Shown piece after piece: positions 1 through 10,314 of a stretch of 64,000 nt of DNA. Source of the DNA: Paraprevotella xylaniphila YIT 11841. Its GTDB lineage: Bacteria; Bacteroidota; Bacteroidia; Bacteroidales; Bacteroidaceae. Each line of letters opens with the position of its first letter. The first letter of the stretch is position 1. The stretch is from assembly GCF_000205165.1 (NCBI RefSeq), contig NZ_GL883846.1, positions 17,752 to 81,751 on the forward strand. Reading direction: 5' to 3'. The position numbers and the translations under genes are program-made. The notes under the pieces are model-generated. The model was not told the origin of the DNA. It saw only the letters and a program-made list of their open reading frames with translations, and searched no databases.

Positions 1-936
1 GAGTGTGATTATCAGATTGGAGCCTTGCCTTTTGCTTACTTTGCCGAGGAATATGAAGAGCGCGGGTCGACCGTCTATCAGCAAGTGCTGAATCTGAGTG
101 CGTCGGAGAAGGAACGGCTTTGGACGTTGTTGGTAGAGAATATGCGTCCGGAAAACAGGGAATACCGCTACAACTTTCTTTATGATAATTGTACGACGCG
201 GGCGCGCGACCGTATAGAGGAGGCTGTGGAAGGAAAGATTATTTATCCGGAACAGGACACTGTCCGTACATATCGCGAGATTATTCATCAGTATACGGCT
301 CAGCATCCTTGGGCGGAATTGGGTAATGACATTTGTTTGGGGGCGGAGGCCGACCGTCCTATTTCTGTACGTGACGAGATGTTCGCTCCTTTTTATTTGT
401 TGCGTTACGCCAATGACGCGGTGATTCAGGAATCTGACGGCAGTACGCGGCCGTTGGTGTTGTCTCAATCGGAAGTGGTTGAAGGGCGTGATGTGGAAAT
501 ACAGAAAGAATTCCCTTGGTCTCCGGCACTGTCAGCATGGATACTTTTCTTTTGCGTGGCGGGGTTGACCGTAGTGGAACGGTGGCGTCATGCATGTTTT
601 TGGGGGATAGACATTTTTTTGATGTCATTGGTCGGAGGAATCGGATTGGTGGTCACGTTTCTCTTTTTCTTCTCCGTTCATCCCACAGTAGGCTCGAATT
701 GGCAGATTTGGGTCTTCAATCCCATTCCGTTGGTGGCCATGCCGTGGGTAGTTTGGTGTGCAGTTAAAAGGAGAAAAACTTACTACCATCCATTAAACGC
801 GTCGGTTTTAATATTATTTATGTTTTTTTCTGCCCTGATACCACAAGATTTCTGTGTGGTAATTGTACCTTTGGCCTTAGCTTTGTTGCTACGTTCGTGT
901 AGTTATTGGATAAGCTATCGAAAAAAAGAAAAATAA
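1..936 (+). CDS. DUF4105 (Lnb N-terminal-like) membrane protein, 5' end cut off
   Basis: The reading frame is already open at base 1, so the true start lies upstream of the window and the N-terminus is missing. The visible part carries the DUF4105 signature, with the core YNFLYDNCTTRARD around residues 57-70. After a linker come four to five hydrophobic stretches in the last 130 residues, ending in a basic tail. DUF4105 is related to the N-terminal periplasmic domain of Lnb-type proteins and is thought to be a cysteine/histidine hydrolase-like fold. The conserved Asn-Cys pair fits that view, but the exact activity is unknown. The gene ends 7 bases before the alkaline-phosphatase-fold gene, so the two are probably co-transcribed. 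Confidence 0.85.
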   Translation, partial: ECDYQIGALPFAYFAEEYEERGSTVYQQVLNLSASEKERLWTLLVENMRPENREYRYNFLYDNCTTRARDRIEEAVEGKIIYPEQDTVRTYREIIHQYTAQHPWAELGNDICLGAEADRPISVRDEMFAPFYLLRYANDAVIQESDGSTRPLVLSQSEVVEGRDVEIQKEFPWSPALSAWILFFCVAGLTVVERWRHACFWGIDIFLMSLVGGIGLVVTFLFFFSVHPTVGSNWQIWVFNPIPLVAMPWVVWCAVKRRKTYYHPLNASVLILFMFFSALIPQDFCVVIVPLALALLLRSCSYWISYRKKEK

Positions 937-943
937 GCAAGCC

Positions 944-2530
944 ATGCATTATAGAAGCTATCGTTTTCTGACTCCGTTGATTATGGTACTGACCTGGGCC
1001 AATATGGAAGCCCAGACGTCGCATCCTGTCCCTCGGTTGGTGGTCAACGTGACGATAGACCAGTTGCGTACGGACTATATGGAAGCCTTTTCTTCGCTTT
1101 TCGGAGCCGGAGGTTTCAATAAGGTGATGCGCGACGGGCGTAGCTATATGGATGCAGCCTATCCTTTTTCCCACATAGACCGTGCCTCGGCAGTGGCATG
1201 TATCATGACGGGCACGGTGCCTTACGATAATGGAATCGTGGGCGGACGTTGGATGGATCGTAAGACTTTGCGTCCGATGTATTGTGTGGACGACACAGCG
1301 TGCGAGGGATGGCTGACTTCCGAGAAGTACTCTCCGGTGGCGTTGAATGTATCGACCGTCACCGATGAACTGAAGATGGCTACCGGAGGGCGGGCTTTGG
1401 TGTACAGCATTGCCCCGGATGCCGATGCTGCAATCTTAGCAGCCGGGCATGCCGCCGACGGTGCTTTTTGGATAGACAATGCTTCCGGGCAGTGGAGCAG
1501 TACGTCTTATTATGGCCAGTATCCGGATTGGGCCTTACGTTATGATGTTTCCGACCGTTTGTCCGGTCGTATTTCCGATTTGTCCTGGACCCCAATCAGT
1601 CCGATTGTAGAGAATTTCAATTTCTTTATTTCGCCTCAAGAGAGCAAGGGGTTCACACATAAGTTTGCAGGGGACCGTAAGATTTATGAGTTCAAGACCA
1701 GTGCCTATGTCAATGACGAAGTCAACCGTTTCGCCAAACATTGTTTGGATCATACCGAGTTGGGCGAAGACCTTGTGACGGATTTCCTGTCTCTGACGTA
1801 TTATGCAGGGACGTTTGATCATAAGCCGGTAGCCGAGGTTCCGGTAGAGTTGCAGGACACGTATGTGCGCCTTGACCTTGAATTGGCAGAGTTGATTACG
1901 ATGTTGGAAAAGAAAGTAGGAGCCGGGCGTTTTTTATTGGTCGTTACTTCTACGGGATATACCGATGACGAAATCACCGATTTCTCGAAATACCGTATAC
2001 CCACCGGTACGTTCAGCGTGACGCGTGCTTCTGCGTTGTTGAACATGTACCTGATGGCAGTATATGGCCAAGGGCAGTATGTCGAGACGGAGTTCGGCTC
2101 GCAACTGTTCTTAAACCAGAAACTTATAGAAGACAAACAACTGAATTTGAGCGACGTGCTGACACGTGCGCAGGCTTTCTTGATACAGATGGCCGGTGTA
2201 AAAGACGTGTACACTTCCCAACGGTTGGCTTTGTCTGCGGGAGAGACCGAAATACGCCGTTTGAGGAACAGCTTCAACCAGATGCGTTCGGGAGATATTT
2301 TCATTGAAGTATCTCCAGGTTGGAAGGTTGTCAACGAAGAGACGCATGAACAGACCTTGGAAAGGGCTTCATACGTAGGTTTTCCCATTTTCTTTTTTGG
2401 GTGTAACGTACGGCCTGAAACGGTAAAGACGCCGGTGACGGTGGATTGTATCGCCCCCACTGTGGCCCGTTTCATGCGTATCCGCGCTCCCAACGCATGT
2501 TCCGCAGCCCCTTTATCGGCCGTCCGCTGA
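944..2530 (+). CDS. Alkaline phosphatase superfamily protein lacking the catalytic residues
   Basis: This is a 528-residue exported protein with a signal peptide at residues 1-24 ending in MEAQ. The order of blocks matches the PafA/nucleotide pyrophosphatase branch of the alkaline phosphatase superfamily: a beta strand with VTIDQLRTDY (39 is the usual metal Asp), a MTGTVPYDNGIVGG block at 88-101, and a C-terminal VDCIAPTVARFM block. The catalytic set is largely gone. The Thr/Ser nucleophile four residues before TGT is Ala85. The usual TDYxGH is TYYAGT, and the usual ADHG is STGY. The protein is therefore probably a binding or scaffolding pseudo-enzyme rather than a phosphatase. It sits between a DUF4105 gene and secA, with about 100 bases before secA. 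Confidence 0.75.
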   Translation: MHYRSYRFLTPLIMVLTWANMEAQTSHPVPRLVVNVTIDQLRTDYMEAFSSLFGAGGFNKVMRDGRSYMDAAYPFSHIDRASAVACIMTGTVPYDNGIVGGRWMDRKTLRPMYCVDDTACEGWLTSEKYSPVALNVSTVTDELKMATGGRALVYSIAPDADAAILAAGHAADGAFWIDNASGQWSSTSYYGQYPDWALRYDVSDRLSGRISDLSWTPISPIVENFNFFISPQESKGFTHKFAGDRKIYEFKTSAYVNDEVNRFAKHCLDHTELGEDLVTDFLSLTYYAGTFDHKPVAEVPVELQDTYVRLDLELAELITMLEKKVGAGRFLLVVTSTGYTDDEITDFSKYRIPTGTFSVTRASALLNMYLMAVYGQGQYVETEFGSQLFLNQKLIEDKQLNLSDVLTRAQAFLIQMAGVKDVYTSQRLALSAGETEIRRLRNSFNQMRSGDIFIEVSPGWKVVNEETHEQTLERASYVGFPIFFFGCNVRPETVKTPVTVDCIAPTVARFMRIRAPNACSAAPLSAVR

Positions 2531-2573
2531 TGAAGATATTTAAATAATTTTCTATTCTTTTACTTTTTTTGAT

Positions 2574-2581
2574 TAACTTTG
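2574..2581 (+). promoter_or_regulatory. -7 box of the secA promoter
   Basis: TAACTTTG followed by C matches the Bacteroidetes -7 consensus TAnnTTTGC and lies 51 bases before the secA start. No clear TTTG box is seen at the expected distance upstream. It separates secA transcription from the preceding gene. Confidence 0.55.
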
Positions 2582-2631
2582 CGCAAAGAAGCGCAAAGCG
2601 CATCGCGTGAATAAAAAACAAAACAAAATAT

Positions 2632-5928
<3,297 letters not shown>

Positions 5929-5955
5929 TCCGTAGGTCGTGCTGCCATAGTATGT

Positions 5956-6008
5956 AAGGCATCTCCCGGAATGGAGAGGAGGCAATCCTCTTTCCCGGGA
6001 GATGCCTT
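5956..6008. terminator. Hairpin terminator between secA and the TetR gene
   Basis: AAGGCATCTCCCGG at 5956-5969 pairs with its complement ending at 6008, and a smaller GAGGA/TCCTC-type hairpin sits inside the loop. It lies between two convergent genes and overlaps the TetR stop codon, so it probably stops both transcripts. Confidence 0.7.
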
Positions 6009-6636
6009 ATTTCCACCCCTGCAGGTTGAAAAGGATATGGGTGAGTTTTTCTAAGGATGTCTCTATGCGTTTGAATCCTTCTTCTGTGTTTATGTCGATG
6101 CCGCAAAATGGTGCGCATGGGCTGTGTAAGGTGAGGTAGTAAATGCCGGCCGTGAGTAGGGCAGATACGGCATTGATGTCTATGCTTGTGTTTTTAAAAG
6201 TTTCTTCATATCCCCCTACGAGTGGCAAGGTGTGAAGTTCGCGGTTTTGTGCCGTATGTTTGGTTATGTCGTTTGCGTCAGTTACTTCCCACCTGAGCAG
6301 TTCCTGCATCAGGGGACTTTCGCCCAATCCTCTGAGTAGTCCTTTTAATATGTTGGAGTAACGTTCTTCCGAGCACGCTCCGGACGTGGAGTGTTTGACA
6401 GTGTCGCTGAACCAGTAATCAAATTGATGTGTGAAGTTGTTGTAAAAATCTTCTAGGTTCTTATAGCGTTTGTAAAAAGTGGCAGGTTCTATTTTTGCCT
6501 TTTTGATAATGTCTAAAATGGTCGTTTGCGCGAACCCCTTTTCCATGATGGTGCTTCGGGCTGCTTCGTTTATGGCTTTTTCTATGTCTGCCTTTGTGCG
6601 TCTGGCCTTTCTTGTCTTCTTCTTTTCGTTCATCAT
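6007..6636 (-). CDS. TetR/AcrR-family transcriptional regulator
   Basis: This 209-residue protein has a very basic N-terminal arm (KKKTRKARRTKADIEKAI), a TetR-type helix-turn-helix at about residues 35-65 (TTILDIIKKAKIEPATFYKRYKNL), and a helical C-terminal ligand/dimer domain without a recognisable ligand class. It is transcribed away from the three-gene envelope operon at 6853-8853. TetR proteins usually repress themselves and a divergent operon through a palindrome in the shared gap. The TACATATCGATATGTA palindrome at 6781-6796 fits that role. Two adjacent ATG codons open the frame, and either could be used. Confidence 0.85.
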   Translation of the reverse strand: MMNEKKKTRKARRTKADIEKAINEAARSTIMEKGFAQTTILDIIKKAKIEPATFYKRYKNLEDFYNNFTHQFDYWFSDTVKHSTSGACSEERYSNILKGLLRGLGESPLMQELLRWEVTDANDITKHTAQNRELHTLPLVGGYEETFKNTSIDINAVSALLTAGIYYLTLHSPCAPFCGIDINTEEGFKRIETSLEKLTHILFNLQGWK

Positions 6637-6780
6637 TTTGTGCTTGCATGTTTTTTCTATTACAAAAGTAACTAAAAAACAACAAGTTTATTGATGATAC
6701 GTTTGCTATAAGAAGCTTTAGTTTCTGTTTTTTTTTTTTATGTTAATGAGGGTTAAACTTGTGGCTTTTTATATAGTATA

Positions 6781-6796
6781 TACATATCGATATGTA
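6781..6796. promoter_or_regulatory. 16-base palindrome, candidate TetR operator
   Basis: TACATATCGATATGTA is a perfect palindrome in the divergent gap between the TetR gene and the envelope operon. Its last bases run into the -7 box of the operon promoter, so a bound dimer would block RNA polymerase. The assignment to this TetR protein is inferred from position. Confidence 0.55.
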
Positions 6797-6802
6797 TATT
6801 TG
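6795..6802 (+). promoter_or_regulatory. -7 box of the 6853-8853 operon
   Basis: TATATTTG followed by C matches TAnnTTTGC. Transcription would start near 6809, which rules out the upstream in-frame GTG at 6805 and supports the ATG at 6853. No good -33 box lies at the usual spacing. Confidence 0.6.
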
Positions 6803-6852
6803 CAGTGTACTTCGTAATGATGACAGTGAATAAACTTAAAATAATACGGTTT

Positions 6853-7584
6853 ATGAAAGAATTGGTTAAAAGGCTATCCGTTCCTATTGCGGAGATGGGG
6901 GCATGTATGGTGGTGGCCTGTCTGTTGCCTTCGTGTAGCGTAGCTTCTTTGTTCCATGAAGAAATAGGAAAGGAAGAGGCCATGGTCTTGATGGCGGACA
7001 GTACACGATATGTGGGAAAGACGTTTTTACCTGATTTCCAAGGCAAGTCGTTTCGTTTGGTGACGGATGAAGGCAAGCGGGTTAAAATCAAGTCGGGCGA
7101 AGTGGAACAGTTGCGTTTCAGGCGTGACGGAAAGCAGTCCGGGGTGTTTGTTTATGTGCCTTACGTGGCGCGTGGCGGAAAGGAAAGCAAACCGGGTTGG
7201 GTTAATTGCCAAGGTGTGGGCAGGCATCTGAAGATAGGTTTGTTGGCCTTTGATTGGCAATTCAACCGCAAGGGTGAGTTGGCTCCTATGAGTTTTGCTG
7301 ATGGGGATGTGTATATAATAGGCATTAAGGAAGATGGAAAGGGGCAATTCCTTTCCACGTTGGGACGGACAAAGGCTGTGGTAAGAAAGGCTTTGTGCAA
7401 GTTGTTGGCCGACGATCCCGTATTGTGTGGGCAGATTGAAGATAAAGAGGTGGATGCTTTTGATTTTCAAGAAATCTGCAACCGGTATACTCCCGGAAGG
7501 GAACAAGGGCATGGAAGCTATGAAGTGATGGCCGTTCCATTGCTAGACGGAATGGACGAAACAGAGAAAGGAGGTAATGTATGA
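6853..7584 (+). CDS. Putative lipoprotein, paralogue of the 8242 gene
   Basis: The product is a 243-residue lipoprotein. The signal segment ends in a lipobox LLPSC, and the mature part is soluble. I do not recognise a named family. It shares two blocks with the product of 8242-8853: an N-terminal block built on (K/A)DG.(R/K)..(K/V) followed by EVEQLRF or DIAYLTA, and a C-terminal block of the form ADDPxLC...(I/L)xDxE(V/I)xxFDFxxIC. The two are therefore ancient duplicates. The ATG at 6853 was chosen because the promoter lies at 6795-6802. The stop codon overlaps the next start (ATGA). The gene lies under the candidate TetR operator. Confidence 0.75.
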   Translation: MKELVKRLSVPIAEMGACMVVACLLPSCSVASLFHEEIGKEEAMVLMADSTRYVGKTFLPDFQGKSFRLVTDEGKRVKIKSGEVEQLRFRRDGKQSGVFVYVPYVARGGKESKPGWVNCQGVGRHLKIGLLAFDWQFNRKGELAPMSFADGDVYIIGIKEDGKGQFLSTLGRTKAVVRKALCKLLADDPVLCGQIEDKEVDAFDFQEICNRYTPGREQGHGSYEVMAVPLLDGMDETEKGGNV

Positions 7585-8198
7585 AACGGATGAGGTTTTA
7601 CATGATGTTGGCTATGGTGTGCTGCGCTGTAGTTTCGGTAAGGGCGCAAGGGCATGGGTGGGTCCAATATTCTTTTTCCGGTGCCTATGAGAACTTTGCC
7701 CACACGTTTGAAAACTCCGGTTACACCTTGGCGGTCGAGGCCGAAGGGCATTCCAAGCGGCGTGTGTACGGTGCGTTTCTGGTCGGCTTGTCAACTTACG
7801 AAGGTTCCAAGCCGATTACGTTGGAATCGGATTTCGGCCTCGTCAGCGATAATTTGGCCGACAAGAAGACGCAGATGTTGTTTGCCTTAGGGCCGGGTTT
7901 CGATTTGTTGAGCAACCAAATCGACCGTTTTTACTTGAACCTTTACGGTGGCTATGCAGTGGTGGATTATGAATACGACGTGTGCGATGATGTTTTGAGG
8001 GATAGCCGGGACGAGAACCTGAATGGCTTTTGGGGGATGGCCCGTTTGGGCTACGAGCACCAATTCGGACGTTCGTTTTCCCTTGGTGGTTTTTTGCAAG
8101 GTGCCTACGTGGGTGAGGAATTCAATTGGGGGATAGGCCTGCGCATAGGTTTCCGTACGAGTGACTTTAGTTGGAAGAAGCCTTCGGCAAGTTATTGA
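7581..8198 (+). CDS. Putative outer-membrane beta-barrel protein
   Basis: The 205-residue product has a signal peptide ending VRAQG near residue 23. The rest shows alternating aromatic and polar strands typical of a small outer-membrane barrel, such as FYLNLYGGYAVVDY and WGIGLRIGFRTSDFSW. Gly-rich turns and aromatic strand ends support this, but no named family is clear. It starts inside the stop of the upstream lipoprotein gene (4-base overlap), which implies translational coupling. It sits between two paralogous lipoproteins, so the three products may form one envelope complex. Confidence 0.7.
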   Translation: MKRMRFYMMLAMVCCAVVSVRAQGHGWVQYSFSGAYENFAHTFENSGYTLAVEAEGHSKRRVYGAFLVGLSTYEGSKPITLESDFGLVSDNLADKKTQMLFALGPGFDLLSNQIDRFYLNLYGGYAVVDYEYDVCDDVLRDSRDENLNGFWGMARLGYEHQFGRSFSLGGFLQGAYVGEEFNWGIGLRIGFRTSDFSWKKPSASY

Positions 8199-8241
8199 TG
8201 CCGGATGCGGGAAATAAATAAAAGTTTAAAACAAGAAGCGT

Positions 8242-8853
8242 ATGAAAAAGAATGTAGGTTGGTCTTTGGTCTTGGGTTTGATGGCCTTGGCCGGTTTGCA
8301 GTCGTGCCAATTGGTGGCGGGTGCCATAGAAGTGGCACGTGAAGTGAAGGATTTCCCTATGGAAATCAAGTTGCATGACGGTACGGTGTTGGCAGGGGAG
8401 GCCCGGATGCCCAATGGAGGTACCCGGGATGTGAACCTGAAGTTGGCGGATGGTACCAAAAAAGAAGTGGAGTCCGAGGATATCGCGTATCTGACGGCTT
8501 GGAACCCGAAGATGCCCGATTCCAAGTTTGCCATGGTGTATAAGGACAAGAAATGGATGACTCCGAAGGCTGTTGGAGAGCATGTGGCCATATTTGCTTA
8601 TGCCGCAGACTTCTTTGTGGGTAAGGACGGTACGATGACAGTGTCCGGCACGTCCATCAGCTACATTGCTTTCCGTCCGGGTGAAGAGGAAGGTACGGTG
8701 GTGTGTTCTTCCGATTCCAGTAAAAAGCGGGCACGTAAGAGTTTGATGGAATACTTTGCCGACGATCCGGATTTGTGTACCGCATTGGATGATGGTGAAA
8801 TCGGCCCGTTTGATTTTGAAAGGATTTGCGAAGCCTACGACCCGGCAAAATGA
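8242..8853 (+). CDS. Putative lipoprotein, paralogue of the 6853 gene
   Basis: This 203-residue lipoprotein has the lipobox LQSC at about residues 19-22. It has the same two conserved blocks as the product of 6853-7584, including ADDPDLCTALDDGEIGPFDF near the C-terminus, but is shorter between them. Function unknown. The gene follows the barrel gene after 43 bases and is the last of the operon, with a long hairpin 70 bases downstream. The paralogy suggests a repeated building block rather than an enzyme, since no conserved His/Asp/Cys catalytic set is apparent apart from the shared C-terminal Cys pair. Confidence 0.75.
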   Translation: MKKNVGWSLVLGLMALAGLQSCQLVAGAIEVAREVKDFPMEIKLHDGTVLAGEARMPNGGTRDVNLKLADGTKKEVESEDIAYLTAWNPKMPDSKFAMVYKDKKWMTPKAVGEHVAIFAYAADFFVGKDGTMTVSGTSISYIAFRPGEEEGTVVCSSDSSKKRARKSLMEYFADDPDLCTALDDGEIGPFDFERICEAYDPAK

Positions 8854-8923
8854 GAGACGAAGCATTGTTTCATTATGCTCCAGTGGTAGAAAAGTAGGAA
8901 GAATTAAAATTTTGCGTTTCGTG

Positions 8924-8960
8924 GCCGGATTGTGGGAGGTACCTCCCTGTACAATCCGGC
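8924..8960 (+). terminator. Long hairpin after the envelope operon
   Basis: GCCGGATTGT at 8924-8933 pairs with ACAATCCGGC at 8951-8960, and the loop itself is the palindrome GGGAGGTACCTCCC. The stem is strong but the T-run after it is weak, so it may terminate or stabilise the mRNA end. Confidence 0.5.
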
Positions 8961-9014
8961 TATGTTTGGGTGAACTGATGTCTTTTTGGGGCAAGGATTT
9001 TTATTTTCCACGGA

Positions 9015-9048
9015 TTTGCTTTTGGAATTTGTTTTTTTTGTACCTTTG
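9015..9048 (+). promoter_or_regulatory. Promoter of the 9076 gene
   Basis: TTTG at 9015-9018 and TACCTTTG at 9041-9048, spaced by 22 bases, form a near-consensus Bacteroidetes promoter, 27 bases before the ATG. Confidence 0.6.
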
Positions 9049-9075
9049 ATACGAGTATAAGTAAAACGACAGATT

Positions 9076-9516
9076 ATGAAAGCTACTTCACAGACCATCC
9101 AGCAGATTGAACGTGCACTCAGGAAAATTGCAGCCAAATACCCGCAAGGCCGGGAGGATTTGGCCTTGACGGATATCCATCTTCAGGTAAAAGCCGATTC
9201 CGGCGAGTTGTTGGCGTTCAACGATGACGATGAAGAGCTGACGCGTTGCGTAGTAGAGCAGTGGATGGATAACGGAGATGAGGATTTCTATGAAGAGATT
9301 ACGCCCGTGTTGCGCCAGTGTATCCAAAATATGAAAGATACGTTGGAGAACCTGTCCTTATTGAAGCCTTATTCTTTCGTCCTGGTGGATGAGGACAAGG
9401 AAACGCTTTGCGACTTGTACCTTGTGGACGATGAGACGGTGATTGTGGACGGTGAATTGCTGAAGGGGTTGGACGAAGATTTGGATGATTTCCTGAAAAA
9501 GCTTTTGGAGGAATAA
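9076..9516 (+). CDS. Conserved acidic hypothetical protein
   Basis: The 146-residue product is strongly acidic and cytoplasmic, with no signal peptide or membrane segment. An N-terminal amphipathic helix (SQTIQQIERALRKIAAKYP) is followed by an alpha/beta region rich in Asp and Glu, ending LDEDLDDFLKKLLEE. I do not recognise the family. A good promoter precedes it and no gene follows for 800 bases, so it is a single-gene unit. Its length, start and codon use look like a real gene. The function is open. Confidence 0.7.
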   Translation: MKATSQTIQQIERALRKIAAKYPQGREDLALTDIHLQVKADSGELLAFNDDDEELTRCVVEQWMDNGDEDFYEEITPVLRQCIQNMKDTLENLSLLKPYSFVLVDEDKETLCDLYLVDDETVIVDGELLKGLDEDLDDFLKKLLEE

Positions 9517-9770
9517 GGTATCCTTTGAACGGACAAAATCGCGATTGGGTGAGGGCAAAGTCAAGTCCGTTTGGGGTTTGCCGGGTGCGAGGATTTATCA
9601 AAATGTCAGAATGTCAAATCTCATGGGACGAGAATCGCGTATTTTCGGACAGAAGGCGTTTTGTTCCGTGCGAGGGCATTCTCGCGTGTTGGGGAAAAGG
9701 CAGAGTGTAAGCCGTCGGCTGTTTTTCCCGTTTTTTGTTTCGCCTTTATGTCGAATCATACGAACAGATG

Positions 9771-9808
9771 CGGATAGGATGTAAGCGAAATGTCGCAATT
9801 CCTATCCG
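9771..9808 (+). terminator. Intrinsic terminator
   Basis: CGGATAGGA at 9771-9779 pairs with TCCTATCCG at 9800-9808 and is followed by a T-rich run (TTTGTTTTTTG) on the plus strand. It would end a transcript coming from the 9076 gene, leaving a 3' part of about 290 bases. Confidence 0.55.
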
Positions 9809-9920
9809 TTTGTTTTTTGTTTTTTGGAAACAAAATGAGTTCAAATAGTGTTTTTCGTATGCTTAAAATCTTGTTTGGGGGCGTTTGGAGCTTGGTTTTA
9901 AGTCGTGTGGTATATGTTTT

Positions 9921-9990
9921 CCGTTCGTTCTGCGCACATCGGAAAATCGCTTTCAGCCAAACGATTTTTCAATCTCTTGAGATTGATTTG
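9921..9990. repeat. Dispersed intergenic repeat, copy a
   Basis: The minus strand reads GAGATTGAAAAATCGTTTGG followed by C at 9976-9956, an exact 21-base match to copy c near 33703. The inner palindrome CAATCTCTTGAGATTG lies at 9970-9985. A TTCTGCGCA block lies to the left. The outer arm is degenerate here. Confidence 0.6.
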
Positions 9991-10253
9991 CATATATGCA
10001 GGATTTATGCGGAAATACACAGCTTCTTTGTATGATTATTCTCTTTTGGGGCTTTATCTGATGCTGTTTTCTCAATTTAAAACAAGCGTAAAGGATTAAA
10101 ACAATGTCTTTTTGTCGGGATATAGAGGAGAATGGGATTAATTTGTAAATTGAGGGCGTGACACTTTTAGTATAGTGAAAAATACAGGGAAATATCCGAT
10201 TGGGTGAATTAGATTCAAGAATATTTGTTTTTATGTGTTTATTGTGCAGAAAT

Positions 10254-10287
10254 CCCCTCCGTTTATCGTGAAGATAAGACGGAGGGG
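10254..10287 (-). terminator. Hairpin downstream of hppA
   Basis: CCCCTCCGT at 10254-10262 pairs with ACGGAGGGG at 10279-10287, 28 bases past the hppA stop. The tail on the minus strand is only moderately T-rich. Confidence 0.55.
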
Positions 10288-10314
10288 AAGGTTTTATATA
10301 GTATAAAGTTAAGG

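Larger units (their letters stand above)
9517..10314. other. 800-base stretch without a convincing gene
   Basis: Only short open frames with unlikely, Cys/Arg/Phe-rich translations are present. What can be seen is a hairpin with a T-rich tail (9771-9808), one copy of the dispersed AAAATCG...GGC repeat (9921-9990), and the hppA terminator at the right end. No consensus promoter pair was found. It could hold a long 3' untranslated region or an untranslated RNA. Confidence 0.5.

Noticed and set aside
6805..6852. GTG at 6805 as start of the lipoprotein gene
   Set aside because: It lies within a few bases of the -7 box, so it would precede or coincide with the transcription start. The ATG at 6853 gives a proper lipoprotein signal.
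9525..10035. Several 60-80 codon frames in the 800-base gap
   Set aside because: They overlap each other in three frames, have Cys/Arg/Phe-rich translations, lack promoters, and one crosses the terminator at 9771-9808.
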